From contig NZ_QXQQ01000002.1 in the NCBI RefSeq assembly GCF_003660285.1, positions 57,034 through 121,033 of the forward strand: a stretch of DNA of 64,000 bases, given 5' to 3'. The position numbers and the translations under genes are program-made. This document shows positions 46,067 through 54,551 of the stretch, piece after piece. This DNA comes from Helicobacter labacensis (GTDB lineage: Bacteria > Campylobacterota > Campylobacteria > Campylobacterales > Helicobacteraceae). Every line of letters starts with the position of its first letter. Position 1 is the stretch's first letter. Under the pieces are notes generated by a model. That model was not told where the DNA came from. It worked only from the letters and a program-made list of their open reading frames with translations, and searched no databases.

Positions 46067-47268
46067 ATGGCGCGCATTTACGATTGTGTCGTGGTGGGAG
46101 GGGGGATTTTAGGGCACTCAGTGGCGATGCAATTGTTGCAAAAGTATCCAGATTTCAAGGTGGCGTTGTTAGAAAAAGAGGCTAGGAGTGCCTTGCACCA
46201 AACCGGGCGCAATAGCGGGGTGATTCACGCGGGCGTGTATTATACCCCGGGCACCCTCAAGGCGCGTTTTTGTTATGAGGGCAATAAAGCCACTAAGGCG
46301 TTTTGTAAGGATAATGGGATCGCTTATGAGGAGTGCGGCAAGTTATTGGTCGCTAGCGATGAATTAGAATTAGAGCGCATGCAAGCCCTTTTGGAGCGCA
46401 CAAAGCAGAATGGTTTAGAGCGTATCTGCTTGGACGCTAAAGAGCTCCAAGAAATGGAAGCCAATATCACGGGTTTAGCCGGGATCTTCTTCCCCACTAG
46501 CGCGATCGTAAGCTACCCTGAGATCACCCAAGCGCTGGGCGCGCGTTTCCAACAACAGGGCGGGGAGATTGTCTACAATGCCAAGGTGTTTGCTTTGTGC
46601 GAACACGCTAGAGGAGTGAAGATCGAAACCACTAGCGGGGTGTTTGAGTGCAATTATCTCATCACCTGTGCGGGTTTGCATGCAGATAGATTGGTCAAAA
46701 TGTTAGGGATTGTCCCGGATTTTACCATCTGCCCCTTTAGAGGAGAGTATTTCAAGCTTGCCCCACGCCATAACCACATTGTCAAGCATCTCATCTACCC
46801 CATTCCTGATCCTAGCATGCCTTTTTTAGGAGTGCATTTGACGCGCATGATCGATGGGAGCGTGAGCGTGGGACCTAATGCCGTGCTTGCCTTCAAAAGA
46901 GAGGGCTATTTGAAAAGCGATGTGAATTGGCAGGACATCAAAGAAATGATCGCCCACAAGGGGGTAAGAAGAGTGATTGCCAGATACTTTAAACCCGGGT
47001 TAGCCGAGTTCAAACACTCTTTTTGCAAAAAGAGTTACCTAGCCTTAGTGCAAAAGTATTGCCCTAGCTTGCGCCTAGAGGATCTAAGCCCCCACCCGGC
47101 CGGGTGCGCGCCCAAGCGATCAGCGCGCAAGGGGAGCTCATAGAGGATTTTCTCTTTTGCAACACGCCTAGAACCCTCAATGTGTGCAACGCGCCCAGCC
47201 CAGCGGCCACTTCAGCCCTGCCCATAGGGGGCTACATTTTGCAACAATTAGAGAAAATCTTACAATGA
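46067..47268 (+). CDS. lhgO: L-2-hydroxyglutarate oxidase LhgO, frameshifted as written
   Basis: FAD enzyme at the inner membrane that oxidises L-2-hydroxyglutarate to 2-oxoglutarate and feeds electrons to quinone. The N-terminal FAD motif is CVVVGGGILGHSVAM, followed by TGRNSGVIHAGVYY. The frame runs to 47143 and then breaks. A second frame from about 47107 to the TGA at 47266-47268 carries the expected end (IEDFLFCNTPRTLNVCNAP, SAATSALPIGG-type). Restoring one G in GGCCGGGTGCG (near 47100-47106) gives the conserved GVRAQA reading and a 400-residue protein. As written the FAD-domain C-terminus is lost. Possible error or recent loss. Confidence 0.88.
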
Positions 47269-47303
47269 GGCGCGCGTTTTTGACGAATTTTAGCAAAATG
47301 CGC

Positions 47304-47309
47304 TAGAAT
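47304..47309 (+). promoter_or_regulatory. -10 box of the PAS/receptor genes
   Basis: TAGAAT 27 bases before the GTG start of the PAS gene, in the gap after lhgO. The ribosome site is GAAGGGA. Confidence 0.5.
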
Positions 47310-47336
47310 ATCCTAACCTTGCTTTGAAGGGATGTT

Positions 47337-47828
47337 GTGGAAAAATTCGTGGATCGCAATTACTTTTTGGTAACCAAGACAAATACAAAGGGGGTCATCA
47401 CTTATGCCAACAAGCCCTTTATAGACATTGTGGGGGGCAATGGGGAAAGGGATTTGCTACACAAGCCCCATAGTGTGGTGCGCCACCCGGACATGCCAAA
47501 GTTGATCTTCAAGATGATGTGGTCGACGATCAAGCAAAAACAAGAGATCTTCGCCTATGTCAAGAATAAAACCTTTGATGGGGATTTTTATTGGGTTTTT
47601 GCCAATGTAACCGCCTCTGTGGACGCTAATGGCATGGTGGTGGGCTACTACTCTGTGCGGCGCGCGCCCAATAGGAAAGCCGTTAGCATTGTCAGCGGGT
47701 TATACCAAAAGCTCCTAGAGGCAGAGAAGCGTGGAGGTATACAAGCCAGCACCATGCTCTTAGAAGAAACCCTCCAAGCTGAGGGTTACACTTATGACGC
47801 TTGGGTCAATAAACTACAAAGACTATAA
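47337..47828 (+). CDS. Aer/CetB-like PAS-domain redox sensor
   Basis: A 163-residue cytoplasmic protein with a single PAS domain and a short helical tail. The pattern VTKTNTKGVITYANKPF, HPDMPKLIFKMMWSTIK and GDFYWVFANVTAS matches the FAD-binding PAS of Aer and of CetB in Campylobacter. It has no signalling domain of its own; the next gene, 9 bases away, encodes a chemoreceptor without a membrane segment. Together they look like a two-part energy-taxis sensor. GTG start with GAAGGG upstream. Confidence 0.82.
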   Translation: MEKFVDRNYFLVTKTNTKGVITYANKPFIDIVGGNGERDLLHKPHSVVRHPDMPKLIFKMMWSTIKQKQEIFAYVKNKTFDGDFYWVFANVTASVDANGMVVGYYSVRRAPNRKAVSIVSGLYQKLLEAEKRGGIQASTMLLEETLQAEGYTYDAWVNKLQRL

Positions 47829-47837
47829 GGATCGCGC

Positions 47838-48977
47838 ATGCTAGGTTGGTTGACAAAGGGTAAGGATGACCTATTGCAAAAAATTGCGGAGTTTGTGGGG
47901 GCTGTGCGGGATGGGCATTTAGAGCACCGCATCATCGAGATCGATGAAAAAAGCCCTTATGCTGGCATCGCGCACGGTTTAAATGATCTTTTAGATCAGA
48001 TCGAATCGGTTTTTAGGGAAATGGACGCGTGCGTGAAAGCCGCCTATGAGGGCAAGGATTACCGCAATATCTTCCATGAGGGCTATAGGGGGGTGTTTAA
48101 GCAATACGCCGTGCATGTGGATAAGAGCGTGGAGGGGATCGTGGTGGCTAATAACTCTGAGATCGTCTTTAGACTTGCGGAGATGGACGGGGGCGCGCGC
48201 GGGATTAGAGATGTGCTAGCCGATTTAGACGCTCGAGTCAAGCAATGCGCGCACAATAAGGAGTTGATGCAATCCATTGAGGACGACTCCCTGAGCACCC
48301 AAGATCAAATTGAAGCCATCCATAAGGATTTGTTGCATTTCAATGATAATTGTAACAATGTCAATGTGGTGATGGACGACTTGCGCAATAAAATGGATTT
48401 TGTCATGCAAGTTACCAATGTCATTAGCGACATCGCCGATCAAACTAACTTACTCTCTTTGAACGCCGCCATTGAAGCAGCTAGAAGCGGGGAGCATGGG
48501 AGGGGCTTTGCGGTGGTAGCCGATGAAATCCGCAAATTAGCCGAGAAAGTAACTAAAGAAGTCAGCAGTATTAAAGCCAGCTTTAGCCACTTCCAAGAGG
48601 ACATCATCAAACTAGGTAAAGAGTTTGGGGAAGTGAGTTCCCTGAGTGGGGAAATTCAGGGGCATTTTGAAGAGTTTTTGAAGATTTTGAATTTGTTTGT
48701 GAGCAATAGCCACAAGAGTTCGGACAGCTCCAAAGAATTAGAAACGGGCTTGGAACATCTCAAACGCCGCATCGAATGGATTGTTTTGAAAATGAATCTT
48801 TACAGAGGTGTGGTAACCAATAAGGCGACCAATTTAGAATTAGACAAGGCAGTCGGACCAGAGAGTTTAGCGTTGATCCAAGAAGTGCTAGATCACATCA
48901 AGGGGCATTACAACGCTGAAGAAGTAGAAGCGATGGTGGCGCGTTTGGGTAGTTTAGATGCCACAGAAGTCCCTTGA
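47838..48977 (+). CDS. Soluble methyl-accepting chemotaxis protein
   Basis: A 379-residue cytoplasmic receptor with no membrane helix. The N-terminal 130 residues look like two HAMP-type modules ([20 protein letters not shown] and [24 protein letters not shown]). The signalling tip is [21 protein letters not shown], followed by [15 protein letters not shown]. The C-terminal 90 residues resemble a CZB domain but lack its usual His/Cys zinc ligands. It probably receives redox signals from the PAS protein upstream and talks to CheA/CheW. The next gene starts close behind. Confidence 0.87.
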   Translation: MLGWLTKGKDDLLQKIAEFVGAVRDGHLEHRIIEIDEKSPYAGIAHGLNDLLDQIESVFREMDACVKAAYEGKDYRNIFHEGYRGVFKQYAVHVDKSVEGIVVANNSEIVFRLAEMDGGARGIRDVLADLDARVKQCAHNKELMQSIEDDSLSTQDQIEAIHKDLLHFNDNCNNVNVVMDDLRNKMDFVMQVTNVISDIADQTNLLSLNAAIEAARSGEHGRGFAVVADEIRKLAEKVTKEVSSIKASFSHFQEDIIKLGKEFGEVSSLSGEIQGHFEEFLKILNLFVSNSHKSSDSSKELETGLEHLKRRIEWIVLKMNLYRGVVTNKATNLELDKAVGPESLALIQEVLDHIKGHYNAEEVEAMVARLGSLDATEVP

Positions 48978-48997
48978 GAAAAGAAAAAGGTTTAATA

Positions 48998-49714
48998 ATG
49001 GTGTATGTGAAACTAGCTTTAGGGGTGGTGTTGGCTTTGGGGGTGTTTATAGGCGGGTTGGTCTTTGAGCGTTTTGTCTTAGGTAAGCACACAAGGGGAC
49101 AAGCCACCCAAGTGATCCTAGAGCTCAAGGAAAGCCAGCAGGCTGTGCCTGAAACCTACAGCGCGCACTTGATCTTTAGTAGCGGTAACGCCTTGTTGAA
49201 CACGCCAGATTTGAGTGCCGCCCAAGAGGAGAGCATTAAAGAGGCTTTTGCCCAGATCAATCTTTTAGCTAGAAAGAATCAGGTTTGCCAAGAAGCCACC
49301 TACAGCCTGCGCCCCAATTACAGCTTTGTGGAGCACAAGCAAACCCTCACGGGGCATAGACTTTATGCGAGCATGGTGTGCACCTTTGGGGTGGCTAAGA
49401 TGGGTGCTTACGAGCAATTACGCGATAAGGTCGCCAAGATCGCCGCAGACAACGCCTTCTTTGTGCTAAACACCCCCGCTTTGCACCTGCATGCCAATAG
49501 CAAGGATCGCCTGCGCTTACAAGACGCTTTGCTAGCCCAAGCCCAAGCCCAGAGCGCGCTCTTTGCCAAGACTCTCAGCAAGCAGTGCTATATCAAAAAC
49601 CTCAGTTTTTACACCAATGAAGACAATTTTACCCGCTTTGCCAACGCCCATGAAAGCGCGCCCCGCCACATGCAATTAAACCTAAACGCCCGCCTTACCC
49701 TGCGCTGTCTGTAG
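48998..49714 (+). CDS. SIMPL-domain (DUF541) membrane-anchored protein
   Basis: About 238 residues from ATG 48998, chosen over a TTG at 48974 because AAAAAGG lies just upstream. One N-terminal helix (LALGVVLALGVFIGGLVF) anchors a periplasmic SIMPL domain (YSAHLIFSSGNALLNTPD ... LRLQDALLAQAQAQSALFAKTL). The family is widespread in envelopes with no settled role, often linked to stress. Its place right after the soluble receptor suggests shared transcription, not a proven link in function. Confidence 0.75.
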   Translation: MVYVKLALGVVLALGVFIGGLVFERFVLGKHTRGQATQVILELKESQQAVPETYSAHLIFSSGNALLNTPDLSAAQEESIKEAFAQINLLARKNQVCQEATYSLRPNYSFVEHKQTLTGHRLYASMVCTFGVAKMGAYEQLRDKVAKIAADNAFFVLNTPALHLHANSKDRLRLQDALLAQAQAQSALFAKTLSKQCYIKNLSFYTNEDNFTRFANAHESAPRHMQLNLNARLTLRCL

Positions 49715-49916
49715 GGCTAATGGCATGGATCTGCAACACCTGCGCCCCAAAGGATAATCCCACTGCTAGCACCTTAAAGCGCGGTGTAGTGGAGCGCGTG
49801 GCTATAAGCAGTGGAGCTTACCTTTTTAAGCGTGTCCTAAGTTATCCTAAGTGGGTGGGTTCTCCCCTTGGGGTGGTTTGCGTTAGGTTAGGAAATCTAC
49901 TTGGGAAAGGTTTCTC

Positions 49917-50060
49917 ATGATTGAGGTTTCTGTAGCCCGCCAGTTTGGCGACACACAGGTAGCACTCCCTGAAAATACGGAGTTCGTAGCGACCGCTGTT
50001 ATGGACAATGCCTTGAGTTTGGTTAATAGCATTGACCAAGCTCAACGCAAAGCTTGTTAG
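49917..50060 (+). CDS. Small protein of 47 residues upstream of GRDP-like gene
   Basis: ATG 49917 follows GGGAAAGG at good spacing and reads 47 codons to TAG 50058-50060, ending in QAQRKAC. It overlaps the start of the next frame by 29 bases, so the two may be coupled. I recognise no family. Its size, C-terminal Cys and coupling would fit a peptide handled by its neighbour, but this is speculative. Confidence 0.45.
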   Translation: MIEVSVARQFGDTQVALPENTEFVATAVMDNALSLVNSIDQAQRKAC

Positions 50061-50394
50061 CCATTATGGCAAGAGTCAAGAGGAGGTTAATCACCTTTGT
50101 TCTCTTTATAAAGGTTGGTTGGCTTTGCAAATTTGTTATCCGGATGTGGATTTTGCGCCCAATGAAAAGTTGGATGAATATTGGCACATGCATATCCTAG
50201 ACACGCGCGCTTACACCCAAGATTGTCTTTTCCTCTTTGGGGAGTATTTGCACCACTACCCTTATTTTGGGCTTGAGGGCGATGCGGATGATTTGGAACG
50301 GGCGTTTGAGAGAACCCGCAAGTTTTATGCGCACCACTTTGGAGAATCCTTAGTTGGCAACCCGGGTCCTTGCAACCCTGCAAAATGTAAATAG
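50032..50394 (+). CDS. GRDP-like (glycine-rich domain-containing-like) protein
   Basis: 120 residues with a TTG start inside the preceding small frame. The core YWHMHILDTRAYTQDC ... LHHYPYFG (about 47-76) matches the GRDP-like family, known mostly from plants and fungi and scattered in bacteria. The conserved His, Asp and Cys residues suggest a metal or cofactor site. The tail NPGPCNPAKCK has a CxxxxC pair. Function is unknown. It converges on the following Sel1-repeat gene. Confidence 0.65.
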   Translation: MTKLNAKLVSHYGKSQEEVNHLCSLYKGWLALQICYPDVDFAPNEKLDEYWHMHILDTRAYTQDCLFLFGEYLHHYPYFGLEGDADDLERAFERTRKFYAHHFGESLVGNPGPCNPAKCK

Positions 50395-50421
50395 CCTTTA
50401 TGGGGGGAGGGGGCGTATTTC

Positions 50422-51342
50422 TCATTTGGTGATCCCATCTTTGATCAAATCCAACACCACGCACCCCGCCCGGTCGCCCTTATCGCAAGCTTTTTTGTAA
50501 TATGCGCGTGCCTTTTGTTTATCCTGAGGTGCGCCTTGACCTTTATCTAACATGTCCCCTAATTTAAAAAAAGCTTGCGCATAACCCAACTTAGCGGCTT
50601 GTTGGTAGTAGTGCCATGCCTGTTTGTAATCTTGCGCCACGCCCTGTCCCTTATCATACATCTTTCCTAAACCATAATAAGCCGCATTGTATCCCATTTT
50701 TGCCGCCTTTTTAAGGATTTGCAACGCCTTATCATAATCCTTAGCGCGTTTGTAGATCATAGCGATATTGTAATAAGCCATCATATTCCCCAAATCCGCG
50801 GCTTGTTGGTAGTAGTGCATGGCTTTTTGCGCGTCTCTAGGGACACCCTGCCCCACATCATGCATATAGCCTAGTAGCAAATACACTTTAGCTACAGCGT
50901 CTTTGTCCGGTAATTTAGTGGCTTTTTGCAAATAGATCAGAGCGTTTTTATAATCTCGGGTTTCTCTATAGAGTAGTGCCAAGTTAAAGCATGCCTTTAA
51001 ATTCCCTAAATCTGCTACCTTTTTATAGTAATGTATGGCTTTTTGTGGGTCTTTGGGGATGTGGAAGGTGGGTGTGCGCACCTCTAGAGAATACAAATAC
51101 CCTAACGCGCCATAAGCCTCCATATTCCCCAAATCCGCCGCCTTTTGTAAGTAGTCTATAGCTTTTTTATAATCGCTTTGTGTAAGTGTATTACTGGTCA
51201 TCGCCTTTTGTAAGTAGTCTATGGCTTTTTGGTAATCGTTTTGTGCAAGTGCTTTATTAGCCATTTCTAGCGCATGCGCGCCCTTATCTTGGGCAACGCA
51301 CAGGCTCATTAGAAGAGAGGCGATGCACAATAACTTTTTCAT
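50422..51342 (-). CDS. Exported Sel1-like repeat protein
   Basis: About 306 residues from ATG 51342, which starts a clear signal peptide (MKKLLCIASLLMSLCVAQD). Seven or so Sel1/TPR-like repeats follow (typical unit YYQQAADLGNMMAYYNIAM). The end has CDKGDRAGC, one Hcp-like cysteine pair. It is divergent from the NIT chemoreceptor. It is a second Sel1 protein in the window, not a close copy of the one at 38-39 kb. Likely a secreted or periplasmic scaffold. Confidence 0.85.
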   Translation of the reverse strand: MKKLLCIASLLMSLCVAQDKGAHALEMANKALAQNDYQKAIDYLQKAMTSNTLTQSDYKKAIDYLQKAADLGNMEAYGALGYLYSLEVRTPTFHIPKDPQKAIHYYKKVADLGNLKACFNLALLYRETRDYKNALIYLQKATKLPDKDAVAKVYLLLGYMHDVGQGVPRDAQKAMHYYQQAADLGNMMAYYNIAMIYKRAKDYDKALQILKKAAKMGYNAAYYGLGKMYDKGQGVAQDYKQAWHYYQQAAKLGYAQAFFKLGDMLDKGQGAPQDKQKARAYYKKACDKGDRAGCVVLDLIKDGITK

Positions 51343-51414
51343 AGCCACATTTAAGCACAATATGTGCCCTACACCAACGCGCATTAGCATTTACCTTAAT
51401 TTGCCTATTTTAAT

Positions 51415-51420
51415 TACAAT
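51415..51420 (+). promoter_or_regulatory. -10 box of the NIT-domain chemoreceptor
   Basis: TACAAT 20 bases before the TTG start at 51441, with AGGAG at about 51432-51436. Confidence 0.55.
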
Positions 51421-51440
51421 AGCATTTTTACTAGGAGTCT

Positions 51441-53438
51441 TTGTTGGGCTTGTTCAATAACCTGAAACTACAAAGCAAGATCATTTTGATCATTTCCATC
51501 CCAATGGTTGCCCTGTTGTCTTTCATGTTTTGGCAGTTGCGCAGCACCTACAACTCCTTAGCGCGCAATAAGGATCTAGCGCGCCAGATTGAGGTGTCTA
51601 AATATCTTTCCGCATTGGTGCATGAAATGCAAAAAGAGCGCGGGATGAGCGCAGGTTTTCTCTCCAGCAATGGAGTGCAATTTGCTAAGGAATTACTGGT
51701 CCAAAGACGCAACACAGACACCAAGCTAAAAGAGCTCAAAAGTGTTTTAGCCTCTATAGCGCATTTGGACGCTAGTTATAAACAGGCTTTGCAAAGAGGG
51801 CTTGCCTCTTTGGACAACTTGTCCCAAGTGCGCAACGCGATGGAATCTAAGGACAAAAAAGCCCTTGTCAATAGCACGGTTAGCTACTTCACTACAAGCA
51901 TCGATCTCTTCTTAGATAGCGTGTTGCAATCCATCAACATCATCCCCAACCCTAAAATCTCTGACGCTGTGATGGGCTATATTAGTTTTCTCTACGCCAA
52001 AGAGATGTCCGGGCTAGAGCGCGCCACGGCGAATCGAATCTTCATTGCCAATGCCTCAGCCGATCCCAATTACACTAAATTCATCGCTTTAGTGGCTAAA
52101 CAAGAGGTCTTTGAAAAATATTTTCTATCCTTTGGGGATGCCAAAAGCGTGGCGTTATTCAAACAAGTTTCTAAGGATTCTAGTTTTCAAGATGTCCAAG
52201 CCATGCGCGCAAGATTGAGAGAAAAATACCTTGTAGGCAATTTTGGCATCAACCCCACCATTTGGTTTGACACCATCACAAAAAAGATCAATTTGCTCAA
52301 ACAGGTCGAAGATGGCATCAGCGCGGATATCACAAAGCTAACTGAGGTGGAGATCACCAAGAACACCCACCACTTTGAATTTTTAGCAATCTGTGAGGTG
52401 TTGCTGGTTGCGCTAACCACCACTGTATCCCTCTTGGTGGTGCGCGATATTTTTAAGAGATTGCAAAAGGTGAATAAGACGCTAGGCTACATCATAGACA
52501 ACAAGGCTTTCACAGATAAGATCACCATTGCAGCCCATGACGAAATAGGCTTGATGACAAAGTCGGTGAATGTTTTCATTGAATACATGCGCGACACCTT
52601 GCAAAGAATCTTCAAACAGGTGCAGGACAATAGCGCTATTTCTAAGTCTTTAAGCGCCATTTCTATAGATTTAGACTCCAACTCCAAGCAAATCGAGCAA
52701 ATCAGCCACAGCAACACGGATTTAAGCCACTCTAGCCGCCAAATATTGGATGAGAGCGTGGCGGTGTCCATTTCTACTAGAGAGCTTTTAGAGGGCGTGC
52801 TTAAAAATGTGTCTGAAACCAAGACGGCGGTGGGCGTGATTGACGAACATGTCCAGCGCAATAAAGCCAGCGAAGAAAATGACGCTTTAGAAATGCAATC
52901 CCTATCCACAGAGGCACAGAATATCCAAAGCGTCTTAGATGCGATCACGGAGATTGCCGATCAGACGAACTTATTAGCCTTGAACGCCGCCATTGAAGCC
53001 GCGCGCGCGGGCGAACATGGCAGGGGCTTTGCGGTGGTAGCTGATGAAGTGCGCGCTTTAGCAGAGCGCACCCAAAGAAATATCACAGAGAGCGAAGCCA
53101 TCATTAAGCACATTTTAGAAACCATCGCCAAGATGAATCAAGAAAGAAAAGGCAATCTAGTATTAATGCAAGCCCTATCCCAGCACTCCAGCCAAATGCA
53201 AGAGCATATGAATCATCTCTCTAGTGTGATTGTGAGCGCGGTGGATCAATCTTTGATCAATCTTAACAATACCCATAAAATCAACGAGCACACCACAAGC
53301 ATCCTTGAAAATGGGGATAAAATCGCTATCTGTGTGCAGGATTTATTAAAGATCAACGATTCTATGCAAAAATCCTCTAACGAACTCAACCAACAAACCA
53401 TCGATTTAAACGACTTTTTGCGTATGTTTAAAGTCTAA
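51441..53438 (+). CDS. NIT-domain transmembrane chemoreceptor
   Basis: A 665-residue methyl-accepting chemotaxis protein. One helix near the N-terminus ([18 protein letters not shown]) and another at about 315-335 ([21 protein letters not shown]) enclose a periplasmic NIT domain, marked by [16 protein letters not shown], a family found in nitrate/nitrite sensors. A HAMP domain and the signalling tip follow ([20 protein letters not shown], about 508-527). The start is TTG. With a Nap nitrate reductase in the same window, sensing of nitrate or nitrite is a sensible inference, not shown. Confidence 0.9.
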   Translation: MLGLFNNLKLQSKIILIISIPMVALLSFMFWQLRSTYNSLARNKDLARQIEVSKYLSALVHEMQKERGMSAGFLSSNGVQFAKELLVQRRNTDTKLKELKSVLASIAHLDASYKQALQRGLASLDNLSQVRNAMESKDKKALVNSTVSYFTTSIDLFLDSVLQSINIIPNPKISDAVMGYISFLYAKEMSGLERATANRIFIANASADPNYTKFIALVAKQEVFEKYFLSFGDAKSVALFKQVSKDSSFQDVQAMRARLREKYLVGNFGINPTIWFDTITKKINLLKQVEDGISADITKLTEVEITKNTHHFEFLAICEVLLVALTTTVSLLVVRDIFKRLQKVNKTLGYIIDNKAFTDKITIAAHDEIGLMTKSVNVFIEYMRDTLQRIFKQVQDNSAISKSLSAISIDLDSNSKQIEQISHSNTDLSHSSRQILDESVAVSISTRELLEGVLKNVSETKTAVGVIDEHVQRNKASEENDALEMQSLSTEAQNIQSVLDAITEIADQTNLLALNAAIEAARAGEHGRGFAVVADEVRALAERTQRNITESEAIIKHILETIAKMNQERKGNLVLMQALSQHSSQMQEHMNHLSSVIVSAVDQSLINLNNTHKINEHTTSILENGDKIAICVQDLLKINDSMQKSSNELNQQTIDLNDFLRMFKV

Positions 53439-53609
53439 TTACGCGCCCACTCTTAATTTTTTCAAGTTTTAGTGTTCATAGGGCTTTGGTGTGCGCCAAA
53501 CACCGCTTTAGGATCAAGCGCTAGTAGAATGTATTTCTGTGGGCTAGTTAAACATCATGGCTACCCAAACCCCATTTGGAGTTACTTTTATGGGTTTAAC
53601 AACACATAG

Positions 53610-53615
53610 TATAAT
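53610..53615 (+). promoter_or_regulatory. -10 box of the YtfJ-like gene
   Basis: Perfect TATAAT. It lies downstream of an in-frame ATG at 53557, so that ATG is not used and the start is ATG 53647. Confidence 0.65.
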
Positions 53616-53646
53616 TTCTAAATCTCAATTTGAAAGTGAGAGTGTT

Positions 53647-54195
53647 ATGAAAAAATTATTGGGTAGTTTGTTATTGTCTTTGAGCATGGCGCATGGGGTC
53701 AATTTTACCCTCAATCAGTCCCTGCCAGATGTAGTGGTGCAAGATAAAGGTGAGTTGATCTTGAATGGAGATTCTATCCAATACAGGGTGTGGGCTAGTA
53801 AAAATTTACCCGGTAAAGTGCGTATCTTACAACACATCGCCGGGCGCAAGAGTGTCAAGGCAAAGAATCAGCCCCTAATGGATAAAATTGTCGCCCAGCA
53901 TTTTGATGAGAATAAATACCAAACCACTAATATCATTAATGTAGATGATGCCATCATGGGCACAGGGCTTTTTGTGCGCGGAGAAACCAAAAAGGCTAAG
54001 AGGCAACACCCTAAGAGTCAAGTGGTGATGGACAATGAGGGGGTGGTACAAAAAGCTTGGGATTTGAAAAAACAAGAAAGCTTAGTGGTGGTACTAGACA
54101 AAGCGGGTAAAGTGCACTTTATGCATGAGGGCAAGCTAAGTGATGCTCAAATCCAAGAAGTGATTGACTTGGCTAAAAAATTACAGCAAGAATAG
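53647..54195 (+). CDS. YtfJ-family periplasmic protein
   Basis: About 182 residues with a signal peptide (MKKLLGSLLLSLSMAHGVNF). The body follows the YtfJ pattern: a thioredoxin-like fold without the CxxC pair, here with GKVRILQHIAGRKSVKAKNQ, then INVDDAIMGTGLFVRGE and VVVLDKAGKVHFMHEGKL. The role of YtfJ proteins is unsettled. The gene stands alone with its own promoter, between the NIT chemoreceptor and the decayed mobile-element region. Confidence 0.78.
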   Translation: MKKLLGSLLLSLSMAHGVNFTLNQSLPDVVVQDKGELILNGDSIQYRVWASKNLPGKVRILQHIAGRKSVKAKNQPLMDKIVAQHFDENKYQTTNIINVDDAIMGTGLFVRGETKKAKRQHPKSQVVMDNEGVVQKAWDLKKQESLVVVLDKAGKVHFMHEGKLSDAQIQEVIDLAKKLQQE

Positions 54196-54551
54196 GGATT
54201 TCTTTGGGGGCTATTTTGAAGTCCAACATGTAGCTGGTTTTCAAAGCTATTCATTGGTAATCTGTGCTGTTACTGTTTTTCTAATGCGCAAGTCTTGCTT
54301 TGGAGATGCATGCTGTGCGCTTTGCGTATTTTCCACTATCCCCAACCAATCTCTCACAACGAGGGGGTTGAGGAATATAAGGGAAAAGGCGCATGCACAC
54401 AGGAGTTTGGGGGTGGTTTAGTTGGTATGGCTTTGTAACCCTTCAACGCTTAAAGCGTTTTGCAAAAGCGAGCCTACTCACTACGGGATAAAAGAATGGA
54501 TGGGATCCGCTTTTCTTTTTAGCTTGACATCGCGTATTGTCATGCTTAATC
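54196..54551. other. Spacer without recognisable gene
   Basis: About 355 bases between the YtfJ-like gene and the end of the DUF3519-like remnant. Only short open stretches are present. It is probably the downstream flank of the decayed element; no RNA, promoter or repeat is evident. Confidence 0.5.

Noticed and set aside
49720..49920. 66-codon frame after the SIMPL gene
   Set aside because: No family pattern, no good ribosome site, and it ends where the better-supported small gene begins.
53557..53646. Upstream ATG for the YtfJ-like gene
   Set aside because: It precedes the TATAAT box, and the signal peptide begins at ATG 53647.
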